A DNA stretch of 64,000 nt from Thiocystis violacea (GTDB lineage: Bacteria; Pseudomonadota; Gammaproteobacteria; Chromatiales; Chromatiaceae). The position numbers and the translations under genes were made by a program. Under the pieces are notes generated by a model. It was not told the DNA's origin. It made no database searches and saw only the letters and a list, made by a program, of their open reading frames with translations. Shown one piece after another: positions 1 through 9,973 of this stretch. The stretch spans positions 62,604 to 126,603 of the forward strand of contig NZ_NRRG01000006.1 in assembly GCF_016583575.1 (NCBI RefSeq). The letters run 5' to 3'. Position 1 is the first letter of the stretch; the number at the start of each line of letters is the position of its first letter.

Positions 1-1
1 G

Positions 2-1201
2 TTGGCCGTGCTCTTTGTCGATCTGGACAAGTTCAAGCCGATCAATGATCTCTATGGCCATCAGGTGGGCGATCAGCTCCTGCAAGCGGTGGCTCGCCGG
101 CTGCGCGATGCCTTCCGCGCGGAGGATCTGGTCGCGCGGGTCGGGGGAGACGAGTTCGTCGCCGTGCTGGCGAACATCCGCGACGGCGACGACGCGGCGC
201 GCGCGGCGCATACCGCCATCGAGGCGCTGACCCCGGCCCATCGGATCGCGGGCCTAGAGCTGTTTTCCCTTCCCAGTATCGGCATCAGTCTGTTTCCGCG
301 AGACGGAGACAGCATCGACGGTCTGATCCAGCGCGCGGATATCGCCATGTATCACGCCAAACAGACCTGCCCCGGTCACTACCAGTTCGTGACCGAGGAA
401 CTCAACCAGCAGGCACGGACCACGCTGACGCTGGAAAGCCGCCTGCGGGAGGGGCTGAAGCGGGAGGAGTTCCGGCTTGTCTACCAACCCGTGCTGGACA
501 CCAAAAGCGGCGGCGTCACCGGGGTCGAAGCCCTGCTGCGCTGGCCGCTGGCCGATGGGAGCGAGATGGCCCCCCTGGCGTTTCTCCCGGTCGCGGAATC
601 CAGTGGGCTGATCCATGAGCTGGGCCACTGGGTCTTCCAGGAGGCTTGCCGTCAGCATCAAACCTGGCGGCAAAACGGACTGCCACCGATCCGCGTCGCC
701 GTGAATGTCTCGGCCCGGCAGTTTCACCACCAGGGGTTCCAGCAGCAACTGACCGCCGCCGCCCGGATGGCTGGGGTCGACCCCACGGCACTCTCGCTGG
801 AAGTGAGCGAGGCCGCGCTGATGCAGGATCCGAAGGCTTCGCGGCAGGTATTGAAGGAACTGAAACAGCTCGGGGTTCTGGTCGCTCTGGATGATTTCGG
901 CATGGGCTATTACAGCCTCGGCGAATTGGAGAACCTGCCCTTGAGTCGGCTGGAGATCAATCGGACGCTGGTCCAGCGACTGAGCGTCGAGGGGCGCATG
1001 CCCGCCATCGTCGACGCCATCCTCTGTCTCGGCCGAGCCTTACGGCTCGACATCACGGCGGTCGGCATCGAGAACGAGGAAGACCTGGAGTCTTTCCGCC
1101 ATCGCGACTGCGATCAGGTCCAAGGGTTTTACCTGGGCGTTCCCATGTCGGGCGATCACTTCACCGACTGGTACCGTGAGCATTCGGCGGTCGTTCAGTG
1201 A
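2..1201 (+). CDS. GGDEF-EAL c-di-GMP protein, 5' partial
   Basis: This is the 3' part of a c-di-GMP turnover protein; the reading frame is open at the window edge, so the true start and any sensory domain lie outside. It opens inside a GGDEF domain (VLFVDLDKFK, then an intact GGDEF motif near residue 49) and continues into an EAL domain from about residue 140 (GVEALLRW). The GGDEF catalytic signature looks intact. The EAL domain keeps the EAL glutamate and the DDFG pair, but the usual IDK metal/lysine motif reads INR and the loop DDFGTG reads DDFGMG, so phosphodiesterase activity is doubtful. Family assignment is secure; activity is inferred. Confidence 0.93.
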   Translation: MAVLFVDLDKFKPINDLYGHQVGDQLLQAVARRLRDAFRAEDLVARVGGDEFVAVLANIRDGDDAARAAHTAIEALTPAHRIAGLELFSLPSIGISLFPRDGDSIDGLIQRADIAMYHAKQTCPGHYQFVTEELNQQARTTLTLESRLREGLKREEFRLVYQPVLDTKSGGVTGVEALLRWPLADGSEMAPLAFLPVAESSGLIHELGHWVFQEACRQHQTWRQNGLPPIRVAVNVSARQFHHQGFQQQLTAAARMAGVDPTALSLEVSEAALMQDPKASRQVLKELKQLGVLVALDDFGMGYYSLGELENLPLSRLEINRTLVQRLSVEGRMPAIVDAILCLGRALRLDITAVGIENEEDLESFRHRDCDQVQGFYLGVPMSGDHFTDWYREHSAVVQ

Positions 1202-1318
1202 CCGTCGCGTGGCTCAAGGCTTAGGGCCTGTCATCAATTCTCGTCGTAAGGGGTGAGCACGGACACCAAGAACCCGCCGGGTTGTAGGGGCGGGTAGCGC
1301 CCCAATCGATAGGATTTC

Positions 1319-1387
1319 GTGGGAGCGGCTTTTAGCCGCGATGAGCGCCGACGCGAGGTTTTTCGCGGCTTTAAGCCGCTCCCACGG
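1319..1387. repeat. Imperfect palindromic intergenic repeat
   Basis: The two ends of this stretch are near-perfect reverse complements (GTGGGAGCGGCTT at the left, AAGCCGCTCCCAC at the right) with further inner complementarity around AGCCGCGA and TCGCGGCT. It can form a long hairpin and resembles REP/BIME-type elements. It lies in the 334-base gap between two convergent genes, where it could also act as a bidirectional terminator. No protein-coding signal was seen there; a short open frame across it is judged spurious. Confidence 0.7.
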
Positions 1388-1426
1388 GCGTGCTCGTTTA
1401 TCGTCATCCTACGAATCGAGGCACTA

Positions 1427-1456
1427 CCTAGGGGCGAATGAATTCGTCCCTACAGG
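1427..1456. repeat. Palindromic repeat, GGGGCGAAT-AATTCG family
   Basis: The core TAGGGGCGAATGAATTCGTC is a near-palindrome. The same core recurs at 4799-4822, 30183-30208 and, degenerate, at 32317-32346, always between genes. This marks a dispersed short palindromic family in the window. Confidence 0.7.
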
Positions 1457-1535
1457 GCTCAGCATGACGCCGTTGCCGGGGTTTCCCTGCCAAGCATCGG
1501 TTCTGGTCGCACCGCGAAACCCGATCCGCCTTGAC

Positions 1536-2909
1536 TCAGGCATCGGATCCGAGCGTCGCTCCCTGCCAATCGATGGCGTGGTGTTCCATCAGCCGGTAGA
1601 GGGTGACGCGCGAGATATCCAGGCGCCGCGCGGCCTTCGAGACGTTATTGCGCGCTTCGCTCAGGGTGCGCTCTATGACGTCCTTTTCCGCCACCGCGCG
1701 AGCCTCCGATAACGTCATGAGAATGGAGCTTGGGATGTCCTGATCCAGGCCGAGTTCGCGTGGCTTGACGAGCTTCCCATCGCCCATGACCACGGCGCGC
1801 TGGATGCGGTTGATCATCTCCCGCACATTGCCCGGCCAGGAGTGCGATTTGATGGCCTCCAGGGCCGGTTGGCTGAAACCCCTGATACTAGGCTTGACCT
1901 TGTTCGCGAACTGACGGAGCACATGATCCGCGATCAACTCGATATCCTCGCCACGATCGCGCAGCGGCGGCATCTCCAGATGCAGCACGTTGAGCCGGTA
2001 ATAGAGATCCTCCCGAAAACGCCCCTCCTCCACCGCCCGTTCGAGATTCACATGGGTCGCCGCGATAACGCGCACGTCCACTGGAATCTGGTTCGTGCCA
2101 CCCAGCCGATCGATCGTCTTCTCCTGTAGAAAGCGCAGCAGATTGACCTGCATGTCGAGCGGTAGATCCCCGATCTCGTCGAGGAAGAGCGTGCCATTCT
2201 GGGCGGCCTCGATCCGACCGATCTTGCGGCGATCGGCGCCGGTGAAGGCGCCTTTCTCGTGACCGAACAATTCGGCCTGAATGAGATCACGCGGCAGCGC
2301 GCCGCAGTTCACGGCGACGAAAGGCCCCTTGGCGCGATGCGAGAGCTGATGGATGGCCTGTGCCGCCAGTTCCTTGCCGGTGCCGCTTTCACCGCGAATC
2401 ATCACATTGAGATCGATCGAGGCGAGCTTATGAATGGTCTGGAACACGGTTTTCATGGCCGGGCTCCGTCCAATCATGGCGAATTCGGAGTCGTCCTCTC
2501 CCCCGGATAAGGACTCGGCGATTTCCGCCATGCCATAGGCATGCCCGAGCGTGAAGGAAAGCCGCTCCGCATCGAGCGGCAAGGTGTGGTAGTCATAGAA
2601 ATGGGAGCTGATTACACGGGATATGTGAGGTAAGGAGCAGGTCACACCCGAGAAGAGACCAACCCAATTCATGCGGTTGTTCGCGTTGTGCAGCATTTCC
2701 GCCTGGAGACGCAGCGCATGGATATCGTGGTTCGTGTCGTCCCAATAGAATAGGCCAACCAGGAATTTCCGCTGGCTCATCAATTCAATCGCGGCCTGGG
2801 GGTGGGGGGCTTCATGAATGTCCCAGTCTTGGCTCTGCGGGAATGGCGCGAACGGCGCTTCCCTGGACGTCAATCCCATGTACAGCAGTGATCGGCGAGT
2901 ATCCAGCAT
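1536..2909 (-). CDS. Sigma-54-dependent Fis-family regulator, VpsR-like
   Basis: This is an enhancer-binding transcription activator that would drive RNA polymerase-sigma54 promoters by ATP hydrolysis. An N-terminal domain of about 135 residues lacks a recognisable phospho-acceptor aspartate and resembles the receiver-like domain of VpsR. A complete AAA+ domain follows, with Walker A GESGTGKE, the sigma-54 contact loop GAFTGA, Walker B GTLFLDEIGD, and arginine-finger region FREDLYYRLNVL. It ends in a Fis-type helix-turn-helix (AARRLDISRVTLYRLM). At 457 residues it has the usual length. VpsR-type proteins respond to c-di-GMP, which fits the many GGDEF proteins nearby; the ligand here is inferred. 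Confidence 0.93.
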   Translation of the reverse strand: MLDTRRSLLYMGLTSREAPFAPFPQSQDWDIHEAPHPQAAIELMSQRKFLVGLFYWDDTNHDIHALRLQAEMLHNANNRMNWVGLFSGVTCSLPHISRVISSHFYDYHTLPLDAERLSFTLGHAYGMAEIAESLSGGEDDSEFAMIGRSPAMKTVFQTIHKLASIDLNVMIRGESGTGKELAAQAIHQLSHRAKGPFVAVNCGALPRDLIQAELFGHEKGAFTGADRRKIGRIEAAQNGTLFLDEIGDLPLDMQVNLLRFLQEKTIDRLGGTNQIPVDVRVIAATHVNLERAVEEGRFREDLYYRLNVLHLEMPPLRDRGEDIELIADHVLRQFANKVKPSIRGFSQPALEAIKSHSWPGNVREMINRIQRAVVMGDGKLVKPRELGLDQDIPSSILMTLSEARAVAEKDVIERTLSEARNNVSKAARRLDISRVTLYRLMEHHAIDWQGATLGSDA

Positions 2910-3266
2910 GATGAAAGACCGAAGCGGTTATCGTTGATCGTCGCTCGCGAGTCAAAATCACTCTTACATGAGTCAGTCTCGACGCTAAAGCATGAACGCC
3001 GGCCTTGGAGGAAAAGCGCGACGGCGGTTTAAGCTGGTTCGGAGAGGCCAGGCGTTTCAGTGTCCGAAAGGTAAATGAAAGGATCTCGATGCCCTCTCGA
3101 TTTCCAACCCGATAACCGGACAACAACCTCGTAAAGAGCGGATTGCCATCCGCCCTCTTACGTCACGTTAGGGTGTCCGGTCATCCTGTTGAAAGGCGAT
3201 AAGCCCGAGGGATCGCCAGGATAATAATCGCCAGCCCACGACGAGCCATGATCCGAGCACGGAGCG

Positions 3267-3376
3267 ATTTTTACCAATCGCCCTAGCCACAGATTAGGCC
3301 AAGGAGCGAAGGCGGTCGGTACGGTATCGTACATAAGCCGAATCGTCCGCCCCTGTGCGATACCGCAAGGCAGGTA
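3267..3376 (+). repeat. About 110-nt dispersed element, copy 1
   Basis: This intergenic stretch aligns along its whole length with the reverse complement of 43300-43412. Shared blocks include AGCCACAGATTA, ACATAAGCCGA and TGTGCGATACCG. Internally CGGTATCGTACA pairs with TGTGCGATACCG, so a stem-loop is possible. Copy 1 lies about 290 bases before the SYLF gene and copy 2 just before csbD, both stress-type genes on the + strand. The rest of the gap 2910-3661 shows no convincing gene. Confidence 0.65.
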
Positions 3377-3661
3377 CGCGAGCGCGTTTGTGATCAATAG
3401 CCGGGATTTCAACCCTGTGCGCCATTCGTTGACGGCTATCGTCAGCCTTCGCCCTTGGACTCATGAGCCCGCGAGCCGGAATCGTCGCGCGAAGCCATGG
3501 CTATGTACGGAACCGAACGGAACTGGCATGGAACCGCGCTTAATCTAGCCACTGTCATTAGGGACATCCGAGAGGTTCGGATGCGGCAGACCGGAGCGAC
3601 ACGGATGGATGTCGAGCGGGCCTTAACGTCCACACACCCGTTTCAAAGCGATTTTCAGGAG

Positions 3662-4231
3662 ATGAAGATGAACAATCCGCGACGAATGATGAAAAGCCTC
3701 CTACTCATGGTGGCGGCGGCTTTCTCACTGGCTTCGATCGGCGGCCAAGCGCTGGCCGCGACGGCGGAGGATCTCGATCGCGACGCCGCCGCGGCCTTGC
3801 AGCTCTTGTACAAGAGCAATCCTACCGCCGCTACGCTTGGCGAGACGGCTAGGGCGACCCTGGTATTCCCGAATGTCGTCAAGGCCGGACTGGTCTTCGG
3901 AGGAAGCTATGGCGAAGGCGTGCTGACGAAGGGTGGCAATTTCGCGGGCTACTTTAATTCCGTTTCCGCGTCCTGGGGTTGGCAGGCCGGCGCCCAGTCA
4001 TACAGCTACGTCGTCTTTCTCATGAACGACAAGGCCGTGAGCTATCTGGACAAGTCCGAAGGATGGGAAATCGGCGTCGGGCCGACCCTCGTGGTCGTGA
4101 ATGAAGGCGCGGCCAAGAATCTGTCATCCTCGACATTGAAGGACGATGCCTACGCCATCATTTTCGATCAGTCGGGTCTCATGGCCAGCTTGAGTATCGA
4201 AGGCACGAAAATCACTCGCATCAAACGCTGA
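3662..4231 (+). CDS. SYLF/YSC84 lipid-binding domain protein, exported
   Basis: This is a 189-residue secreted protein with a signal peptide of about 35 residues ending in GGQALA. The mature part is a SYLF (YSC84, DUF500) domain, a fold known to bind phospholipids and, in eukaryotes, actin. Conserved stretches include VFPNVVKAGLVFGGSYGEG and the closing SIEGTKITRI. The ATG at 3662 was chosen because AGGAGATG precedes it and the signal peptide starts there; the frame is open further upstream. A diverged copy of the gene's last 60 or so bases, plus its terminator, is found at 23632-23731. Bacterial SYLF proteins are often stress-induced; the exact role is unknown. Confidence 0.88.
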   Translation: MKMNNPRRMMKSLLLMVAAAFSLASIGGQALAATAEDLDRDAAAALQLLYKSNPTAATLGETARATLVFPNVVKAGLVFGGSYGEGVLTKGGNFAGYFNSVSASWGWQAGAQSYSYVVFLMNDKAVSYLDKSEGWEIGVGPTLVVVNEGAAKNLSSSTLKDDAYAIIFDQSGLMASLSIEGTKITRIKR

Positions 4232-4238
4232 GGCGAGG

Positions 4239-4263
4239 GCGCGCGGATGCTGTCCGCGCGCCA
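4239..4263 (+). terminator. Hairpin downstream of SYLF gene
   Basis: A GC-rich inverted repeat (GCGCGCGGA ... TCCGCGCGC) starts eight bases after the stop codon. There is no long T tract. A related hairpin follows the duplicated 3' fragment near 23705-23728. Confidence 0.6.
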
Positions 4264-4380
4264 CCGGTCAAAGGGCGGGATTCCTGGAGCGATCCAGTCG
4301 GTCCCGAGACGTCGGAGACCGTCCGTCAGCGTCGTAGAAGGCCGAAACGATGATCAAGGCCCGGTGATACGCCTGATCAT

Positions 4381-4461
4381 AGACAGGATTAACAGGATTT
4401 CTCGGGATTAACAGGATTTTAATCCTGTCAATCTTGAAGAATCCTGTTAATCCTGTCCCGT
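4381..4461. repeat. ACAGGATTAACAGGAT repeat cluster
   Basis: Several direct and inverted copies of ACAGGATTAACAGGATT and its complement (AATCCTGTTAATCCTGTC) form a stem-loop-capable block. A second block with the same motif lies at 10000-10082, and both are followed by similar trailing sequence (TCGGTCGGGTATGG and TCATTGGGTATCGG). No gene is seen in the 4232-4560 gap. Confidence 0.75.
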
Positions 4462-4560
4462 TTTAGGACTTTCGGTCGGGTATGGAGGTTCCCGGAAATC
4501 GCCGAATGACCGGAGGGCCTAATCGATGATCAAGGCCAATTCAACAAGAGAACAGGACAC

Positions 4561-4770
4561 ATGGGCATGACACATGCGCTCAACGTGAATCCGGACGCTA
4601 TTGTGAACGAAGCTCGCATCGCCTATTTCTCGATTGAGATTGCCCCGCTGTTCTACAGCGACCAGGAGCGGTTTATTGACTTCATGCGTCACGCGATCGC
4701 ACTCAACGGTTCGTTTTTCAATACCCAGCGCATGGTGCTGCAATACGTCACGAAGGCGTATCTTCGCTGA
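4561..4770 (+). CDS. Small hypothetical protein
   Basis: A 69-residue open frame starts at ATG 4561, preceded by a weak AGG. It has no signal peptide and no motif that I recognise; the composition is ordinary, with a hydrophobic-aromatic middle (IAYFSIEIAPLFYSDQERF). Its 3' end (ACGAAGGCGTATCTTCGCT) closely matches 26895-26913, in a region without an intact gene. It may be a real small gene or the remainder of a larger one. Confidence 0.4.
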   Translation: MGMTHALNVNPDAIVNEARIAYFSIEIAPLFYSDQERFIDFMRHAIALNGSFFNTQRMVLQYVTKAYLR

Positions 4771-4798
4771 GGCTCGGATCGACGCGCGGCATCCTTGC

Positions 4799-4822
4799 AG
4801 GGGCGAATTCATTCGCCCCGAC
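4799..4822. repeat. Palindromic repeat, GGGGCGAATTCATTCGCCCC
   Basis: A near-perfect palindrome centred on GAATTCATTC, the same element as 30183-30208. It sits between a small open frame and the convergent DUF2892 gene. The rest of 4823-5012 shows nothing recognisable. Confidence 0.75.
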
Positions 4823-5012
4823 ATCCGCGCCACCAACGCGGTCAATCCATTCGTCCCCGCCGGCATTGGAGCCACCTCGGGGCACTTCCAAGACCCGTGC
4901 GCGGACGATCTCCCGCAAGGGTTCGATGGCGTCGATCGGCCCGATGCGGTCGTGCGGATAACCTCATAACACCACCGGGGCTGATGGCCCGGTTGGTGGG
5001 TGGCCTGACGAC

Positions 5013-5231
5013 CTATTTGCTCACAGGGGCCTCGTCCTTGTTCGAGCTGAAGTCGAAGATGGTGTAGGCCGGGCAGAAGCGGAAGTAAGCGGTGGCGAGC
5101 AGCACCGCGCCGATCACTCCGCCGATCCAGCTACTGCCGCGAAAGACGGCGACGATCAGGAGGACGCCGACAAGCGCGCGAATCAGACGGTCGATGGTGC
5201 CGACGTTGGGTTTGGTGATATCGAAATGCAT
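5013..5231 (-). CDS. DUF2892 (YgaP-type) small membrane protein
   Basis: This 72-residue protein carries the N-terminal signature NVGTIDRLIRALVG and two hydrophobic helices separated by the RGSSWIGG turn, followed by FCPAYTIF, all typical of DUF2892. The family includes the membrane anchor of the rhodanese YgaP, but no rhodanese domain is present here. The start is set by ATG with TGGAGC upstream. It lies 137 bases downstream of the P-type ATPase gene on the same strand. Confidence 0.88.
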   Translation of the reverse strand: MHFDITKPNVGTIDRLIRALVGVLLIVAVFRGSSWIGGVIGAVLLATAYFRFCPAYTIFDFSSNKDEAPVSK

Positions 5232-5368
5232 AACGGATGCTCCAGTGGTTGAGGATAGAACGCGGCCTCCGTGCCGGATCGGTTCGTGGCGGGATCGGTT
5301 GGGATCGGGTCGCGGCTCCGGTCCTTCCCGTCCGCGCTTGGCGGATGGGAAGTCCTGAGAAAATGTGT

Positions 5369-8300
5369 TCAGACTGACTCGATGCCTCCCTCGCTCTTTT
5401 CCGGGACCGGGGCCGTCGCGAGCCACCGGCCGATCGCCTTCTCGATCTCGACCAGCAGAAAGATCCCCGTGCCGAGCCCAACCGGCAGCAGCCAATCGCG
5501 CCCGGCCAGGGGCGCGGTGTGGAACCAGGCGTTCATGAAGGGCGCATAGACGAAGAGGGCTTGCAGCAGGGCGAGCACCCCGACCGCGATCCAGACCGCC
5601 GGATTGGTCAGCCACAGACGCGGCCTCAGGCTCGATGCGTCGAGCGAGCGACAGTTGAAGAGGAAGAAGACCTGCCCCAGCACTAGGGTGTTGACGGCCA
5701 TGGTCCGAGCCGAGGCGATGGGGTAGCCCTGGTCCTGCTCGAAAAGGAAGATGGCGATGGTGGCCGCGCCGATCAGCAGCGAGACCAGGACCATGCGCCA
5801 CAGCAGCCAGCCGCCGAGGATGGGCGCATCGGGTCGGCGCGGCGGGCGCTGCATCAGCCCCGGCTCGGCGGGCTCGAAGGCGAGCGCGAGCGATAGGGTC
5901 ACGGCGACCACCAGATTGACCCAGAGGATCTGCACCGGCGAGAGCGGCAGGGCGAAGCCGAACAGCACCGCGACCAGGATGACCAGCGCCTGGGCGCCAT
6001 TGGTCGGCAGCAGGAAGAGGATGGATTTGCGCAGGTTGTCGTAGATGGTGCGGCCCTGCTCCACCGCCTGCTCGATGGAGGCGAAGTTGTCGTCGGCCAG
6101 CACGATGGCGGCCGCCTCCTTGGTCGCCTCGGTTCCCTTGATGCCCATGGACACGCCGACATCGGCGCGCTTGAGCGCGGGAGCGTCGTTGACCCCGTCG
6201 CCGGTCATGGCGACCACCTCGCCATTGGCCTGGAGCGCCTGCACCAGCCGCAGCTTGTGCTCCGGGCTGGTGCGGGCGAAGACATCATGGTCCTGGACGA
6301 TGCGGCGCAGCGCCGCCTCGTCGGCGGCCTCCAGCTCGGCCCCGGTGACGGCGCGGTGGCCATTGCCGATGCCCATCTCCCGCGCGATGGCGATCGCGGT
6401 GCCGGGATGATCGCCAGTGATCATCTTGACCCGGATGCCGGCCTGTCGGAAGGCGGCGATGGCGGCGACCGCCTCCGGGCGCGGCGGGTCAAGGATGCCG
6501 ACCAGCCCCAGGAACAGCAGCCCGCCATCGAGGTCCGCAGGCGTGAGATCGCTCTTGTCGTCCGCCGCAGCACCCACGGCGGCGGCCAGCACGCGCAGCC
6601 CATCGGCGCTGAGTGAGGCGATCTGATCCTCCCAGAACGCCAGATCCAGCGGCTCGCGACCGCCGTCGACGCCGCGCTGCTCGGTGCAGAGCCGCATCAC
6701 TGGACCCGGCGCGCCCTTGACCAGCAGCCGCCGCGTCTGTCCTGGCGCTGACTCCGGCCTCTGGTCGAGCGTCGCCATGAGCTTGCGGGTTGAATCGAAA
6801 GGGATGACCGCCAGGCGCCGGGCGTCGCCCGACGCGAAACCGGCCTTGTGCGCGAGGGTACGCAGCGCGCCCTCGGTCGGCTCGCCGATCACCTTCCAGT
6901 GGCCGTCCTCCTCGGCGATGTGGGCATCGTTGCAGCGGGCCATAACCTCGACCAAGGCAAGCAGGTCCGGGGTCTCGGCGAGCACAACGGCTTGCCCGTT
7001 CCATCGGACCTGACCGTCCGGGGCATAACCGATCCCCGTCACCTCGTACTGAGCGACGCGGGTGACCAGATGGCGCGCGGTCATCTCGTTGCGGGTGAGG
7101 GTGCCGGTCTTGTCGGTGCAGATGACGGTGACCGAGCCCAGGGTCTCCACCGCCGGGAGCCGACGGGTGATGGCATTGCGCCGCGCCATCCGCTGCACGC
7201 CCAGCGCCAGGGTGATGGTCAGAATGGCCGGCAGACCCTCCGGGATGGCAGCCACGGCAAAACCGATCACGGCCATGACCAGCTCGCCCAGCGGAAGGCC
7301 GTGCAGCCGCCAGCCGATCAGGAACATCCCCGCCGCCATGGCGAGGATCACCAAGGAGAGCACCCGGCCGAAGGCGGTCATCCGCCGGGTCAGCGGGGTC
7401 GCCAGCGTCTGCACCTCCGCGATCAGGCGGCCGATGCGGCCCAGCTCCGTGGCCGGCCCGGTGCCCGTGACCACACCCAGCCCGGCGCCGCCCGCGACCA
7501 GGGTGCCGGAGTAAGCCATGCCCCGCCGGTCGCCGATCCCCGCCGCCAGATCCACCGGATCGGTCCACTTGTCGGCGGGTACCGACTCGCCGGTCAGCGC
7601 GGACTCGTCGATGCGTAGACTCGCCGATTCACACAGACGCAGATCGGCGGGGACACGGTCGCCGGCGCGCAGTCGCACCAGGTCGCCCGGCACCAGATCG
7701 GCCGAGTCGATCAGCACCCATTGGCCATCGCGCCGGCACTGGGCGTGCAGCGCGAGCATCTTGCGGATGCCCGCCAGCGCCTGCTCGGCCTTGCCCTCCT
7801 GGATGAAGCCGATGACGGCATTGATGACCGTCACCGCCAGGATGACCCAGGTATCGACCCAGTGACCCATGAGCGCCGTCACCACCGCGCCGGCGAGCAG
7901 GATGTAAATGAGGCTGTCGTGGAAATGCCTGAGGAAGCGTCTGATCGGACCGGCTCGCGCCGGGCTGGGCAGCCGATTGGGACCGACGAGCGCGAGGCGC
8001 GTGGCTGCCTCGGCGGCTGACAGTCCGTCGAGTCGGCTGCGCAGCGCTTGCAAGACCTCCTCGGCCGGCAGCGCGTGCGGCGCACCGACGGCGAGCCCGC
8101 TGGGAAGCGCCGCCGCAGGCGCCAGCGCGCGGTCGTCGTGAACATCGAAGCGATAGAGCAAGAGGATGGCGGCCAGGGCACCGCCCAGGAGCCAGTCCGG
8201 ACCGATCAGCCAGAGCACGAAGGGCACGGCCAGGATGAAGACCCGGGTGCCCTGGTTGTAGTGGCGGCCGGCGCGATCGAGGGTCTCGGCGATGGGGTCG

Positions 8301-8806
8301 ATCGCTGGACCGTTGAAGAAACCGTCCGGCAGATTGATGACGAAACCGCCCTGGTTGTAGTACCGCAGCGCCAACAGGAAGGACATGAAGCCGGCGAAGA
8401 AGAGTGCCGCGAGCAACAGCAGTTTGACGCGCACCAGATCCGGTCCGCTCGGTGCCGCGCTCAGCGCCTGCGACAGATCGGCCAGATCGATTCCGCCGAA
8501 GGTCACGCCCATGATGCCCAGGCTGATCAGCATGCAGGTCGAGGCAAACATAGCGGCGGACATCACCCAGTTGCGCAGGGTCTGGATCGCCAAGTTGTCC
8601 TTGCCGCCGCCGCGCACGGCCTCGATCCAGGCCCGGCGCAGCCGGTTGGAGCGGCCCTGGTGGGTGCGCTCGGGATGACGGCGCGCGAGCCAGCTCACAA
8701 AGAGCTGATAGCCGATCAGGAGCGCGAAGCCCACGGCGTCCGCGCCCCACATCCAGGGCCATCCAGCCAGATCGGCGAGCAGGGCATCGAGAGCCTCAGG
8801 CGGCAT
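5369..8806 (-). CDS. DUF599 domain fused to P-type cation ATPase
   Basis: A single 1145-residue frame encodes two parts. Residues 1 to about 235 form a four-helix DUF599-like domain ([46 protein letters not shown]). From about 240 on it is a complete P2-type ATPase like those moving Ca or Mg: an N-terminal cation ATPase domain ([19 protein letters not shown]), actuator motif TGES, phosphorylation site DKTGT, nucleotide-binding KGAPG, hinge [13 protein letters not shown], and a C-terminal membrane domain. No stop or frameshift separates the parts. The ATG at 8806 follows GGAGG. Transport of a divalent cation is a family-level inference. The DUF599 fusion is unusual. Confidence 0.92.
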   Translation of the reverse strand: MPPEALDALLADLAGWPWMWGADAVGFALLIGYQLFVSWLARRHPERTHQGRSNRLRRAWIEAVRGGGKDNLAIQTLRNWVMSAAMFASTCMLISLGIMGVTFGGIDLADLSQALSAAPSGPDLVRVKLLLLAALFFAGFMSFLLALRYYNQGGFVINLPDGFFNGPAIDPIAETLDRAGRHYNQGTRVFILAVPFVLWLIGPDWLLGGALAAILLLYRFDVHDDRALAPAAALPSGLAVGAPHALPAEEVLQALRSRLDGLSAAEAATRLALVGPNRLPSPARAGPIRRFLRHFHDSLIYILLAGAVVTALMGHWVDTWVILAVTVINAVIGFIQEGKAEQALAGIRKMLALHAQCRRDGQWVLIDSADLVPGDLVRLRAGDRVPADLRLCESASLRIDESALTGESVPADKWTDPVDLAAGIGDRRGMAYSGTLVAGGAGLGVVTGTGPATELGRIGRLIAEVQTLATPLTRRMTAFGRVLSLVILAMAAGMFLIGWRLHGLPLGELVMAVIGFAVAAIPEGLPAILTITLALGVQRMARRNAITRRLPAVETLGSVTVICTDKTGTLTRNEMTARHLVTRVAQYEVTGIGYAPDGQVRWNGQAVVLAETPDLLALVEVMARCNDAHIAEEDGHWKVIGEPTEGALRTLAHKAGFASGDARRLAVIPFDSTRKLMATLDQRPESAPGQTRRLLVKGAPGPVMRLCTEQRGVDGGREPLDLAFWEDQIASLSADGLRVLAAAVGAAADDKSDLTPADLDGGLLFLGLVGILDPPRPEAVAAIAAFRQAGIRVKMITGDHPGTAIAIAREMGIGNGHRAVTGAELEAADEAALRRIVQDHDVFARTSPEHKLRLVQALQANGEVVAMTGDGVNDAPALKRADVGVSMGIKGTEATKEAAAIVLADDNFASIEQAVEQGRTIYDNLRKSILFLLPTNGAQALVILVAVLFGFALPLSPVQILWVNLVVAVTLSLALAFEPAEPGLMQRPPRRPDAPILGGWLLWRMVLVSLLIGAATIAIFLFEQDQGYPIASARTMAVNTLVLGQVFFLFNCRSLDASSLRPRLWLTNPAVWIAVGVLALLQALFVYAPFMNAWFHTAPLAGRDWLLPVGLGTGIFLLVEIEKAIGRWLATAPVPEKSEGGIESV

Positions 8807-8919
8807 CAAACCCGACCTCCATCGCGGCGAGAGACACGCGAGCCATCCCTGGCACCGATCGCGTCCGTCACGGTTGGCTTCCTGGCGTTGCTAGCGGTGT
8901 GCATGCGCGGCACGCCGCT

Positions 8920-9063
8920 TCACATATCCTTCTTGACGTCTCTTGCCGTATCGCTCACGGCATCACCGCCGCGCTGAATATCCTTGCCGGCGCCTTCCAT
9001 GGTGTTGCAGCCGAACAATCCGCTGATCGTGATCAGCAACATTAGTGTTAAAAGCTTATTCAT
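8920..9063 (-). CDS. Entericidin EcnA/B-family lipoprotein
   Basis: This 47-residue gene encodes a lipoprotein signal peptide ending in the lipobox LFGC, followed by the entericidin core NTMEGAGKDIQRGG and a charged tail (DTARDVKKDM). Three ATG codons occur in a row; the third (9063) has AGGTG at the best spacing, but the first (9069) is possible. Entericidins are small envelope lipoproteins induced by stress or stationary phase. Its convergent neighbour is the large ATPase gene on the same strand 110 bases downstream. Confidence 0.88.
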   Translation of the reverse strand: MNKLLTLMLLITISGLFGCNTMEGAGKDIQRGGDAVSDTARDVKKDM

Positions 9064-9346
9064 CATCATCACCTGTTGTCTTGGCCATCGGTTGGCGTTG
9101 CATAGCGGCCGGTCAGTCCAGCGTGCCTCCGTTCCCGATCGACGGCCTCGGGTCTGGCCGCTTACGCTCGCCGGCGGCGCGCGGTCTCGGCGAATGCACC
9201 TGGGATGACTTAATCTACGCCGGAAGGGCCGGGCGCTTCAGTGCGCTAGCGAACTTAGGCCGCCGCCTCCCGTGGCGTTTGCTGGCCCTGGATCCGAAAG
9301 GGTCTGGCCCGACGCAGGCACCACCGTCACCCACCGGACCCATCAG

Positions 9347-9973
9347 ATGAATACCAAGCGTTTTGAAACCGATTTCCCGATCGTCTGTGTCGGCGGCTCG
9401 GCCGGGGGTCTCGATGCCTATACCCGGCTGCTGCGCCATCTGCCCAACGACATGGGGGTCGCGATCGTCATCGTGAATCACCTGCGAACCGTCGCCACCC
9501 ATCTGCACGAGATTCTCCCGAACGTCACGACGATGCCGGTCGAGCTGATCAGTGAACGTCTGCTCATTCAGCCGAACCGGGTCTTCATCATCCCGTCGCA
9601 GCGCGACCTGCACGTATTCGATGGCGAATTCCGTCTCCAGCCGATCTCGAAGCCGAGGGGATGGCCGGACGTGATCACGGTCTTTCTGCGTTCGCTCACC
9701 CAGCATTGGGATGGCCAGCTCATCGCGGTCATCGTCTCTGGCTACGATGGCGATGGCGCCGAGGCGCTGTGCGGGATTCAAGAGGTGGGCGGCATCACCA
9801 TCGCGCAACGGCTCGACACCGCCGCGCAGCCGGATATGCCCGAGAGCGCCATCGCCACCGGGTGTATCGATTTCGTGCTCTCACCGGAAGCGATCGCGGA
9901 CAAGATTGTCCGCATCGCCCAGGGGGATGGTCCGGGCCGTGGTTCAGTCGCCGCCCAGGCGCCGAAGGCGTGA
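9347..9973 (+). CDS. Stand-alone CheB-type methylesterase domain protein
   Basis: The 208-residue protein is a CheB catalytic domain without the receiver domain. The expected triad is visible: serine in VGGSAGGLDAY near residue 18, histidine in VNHL near 47, and aspartate in SGYDGDGAEAL near 140. Such stand-alone domains occur in chemosensory and sensor-kinase (CheB/CheR-PAS) systems, but no che gene is adjacent. The ATG at 9347 was chosen because the family N-terminus begins there; the open frame extends 25 codons upstream. The last 20 codons lie in a 64-base direct repeat shared with 10888-10951, so the C-terminus may have been replaced. Confidence 0.85.
   Translation: MNTKRFETDFPIVCVGGSAGGLDAYTRLLRHLPNDMGVAIVIVNHLRTVATHLHEILPNVTTMPVELISERLLIQPNRVFIIPSQRDLHVFDGEFRLQPISKPRGWPDVITVFLRSLTQHWDGQLIAVIVSGYDGDGAEALCGIQEVGGITIAQRLDTAAQPDMPESAIATGCIDFVLSPEAIADKIVRIAQGDGPGRGSVAAQAPKA

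Noticed and set aside
1341-1712. Open frame of 123 codons on the + strand
   Set aside because: It runs through two palindromic repeats and over the 3' end of the sigma-54 regulator; no ribosome site or domain.
2812-3126. 104-codon frame overlapping the start of the sigma-54 regulator
   Set aside because: Shadow of the real gene and its upstream region; no protein character.
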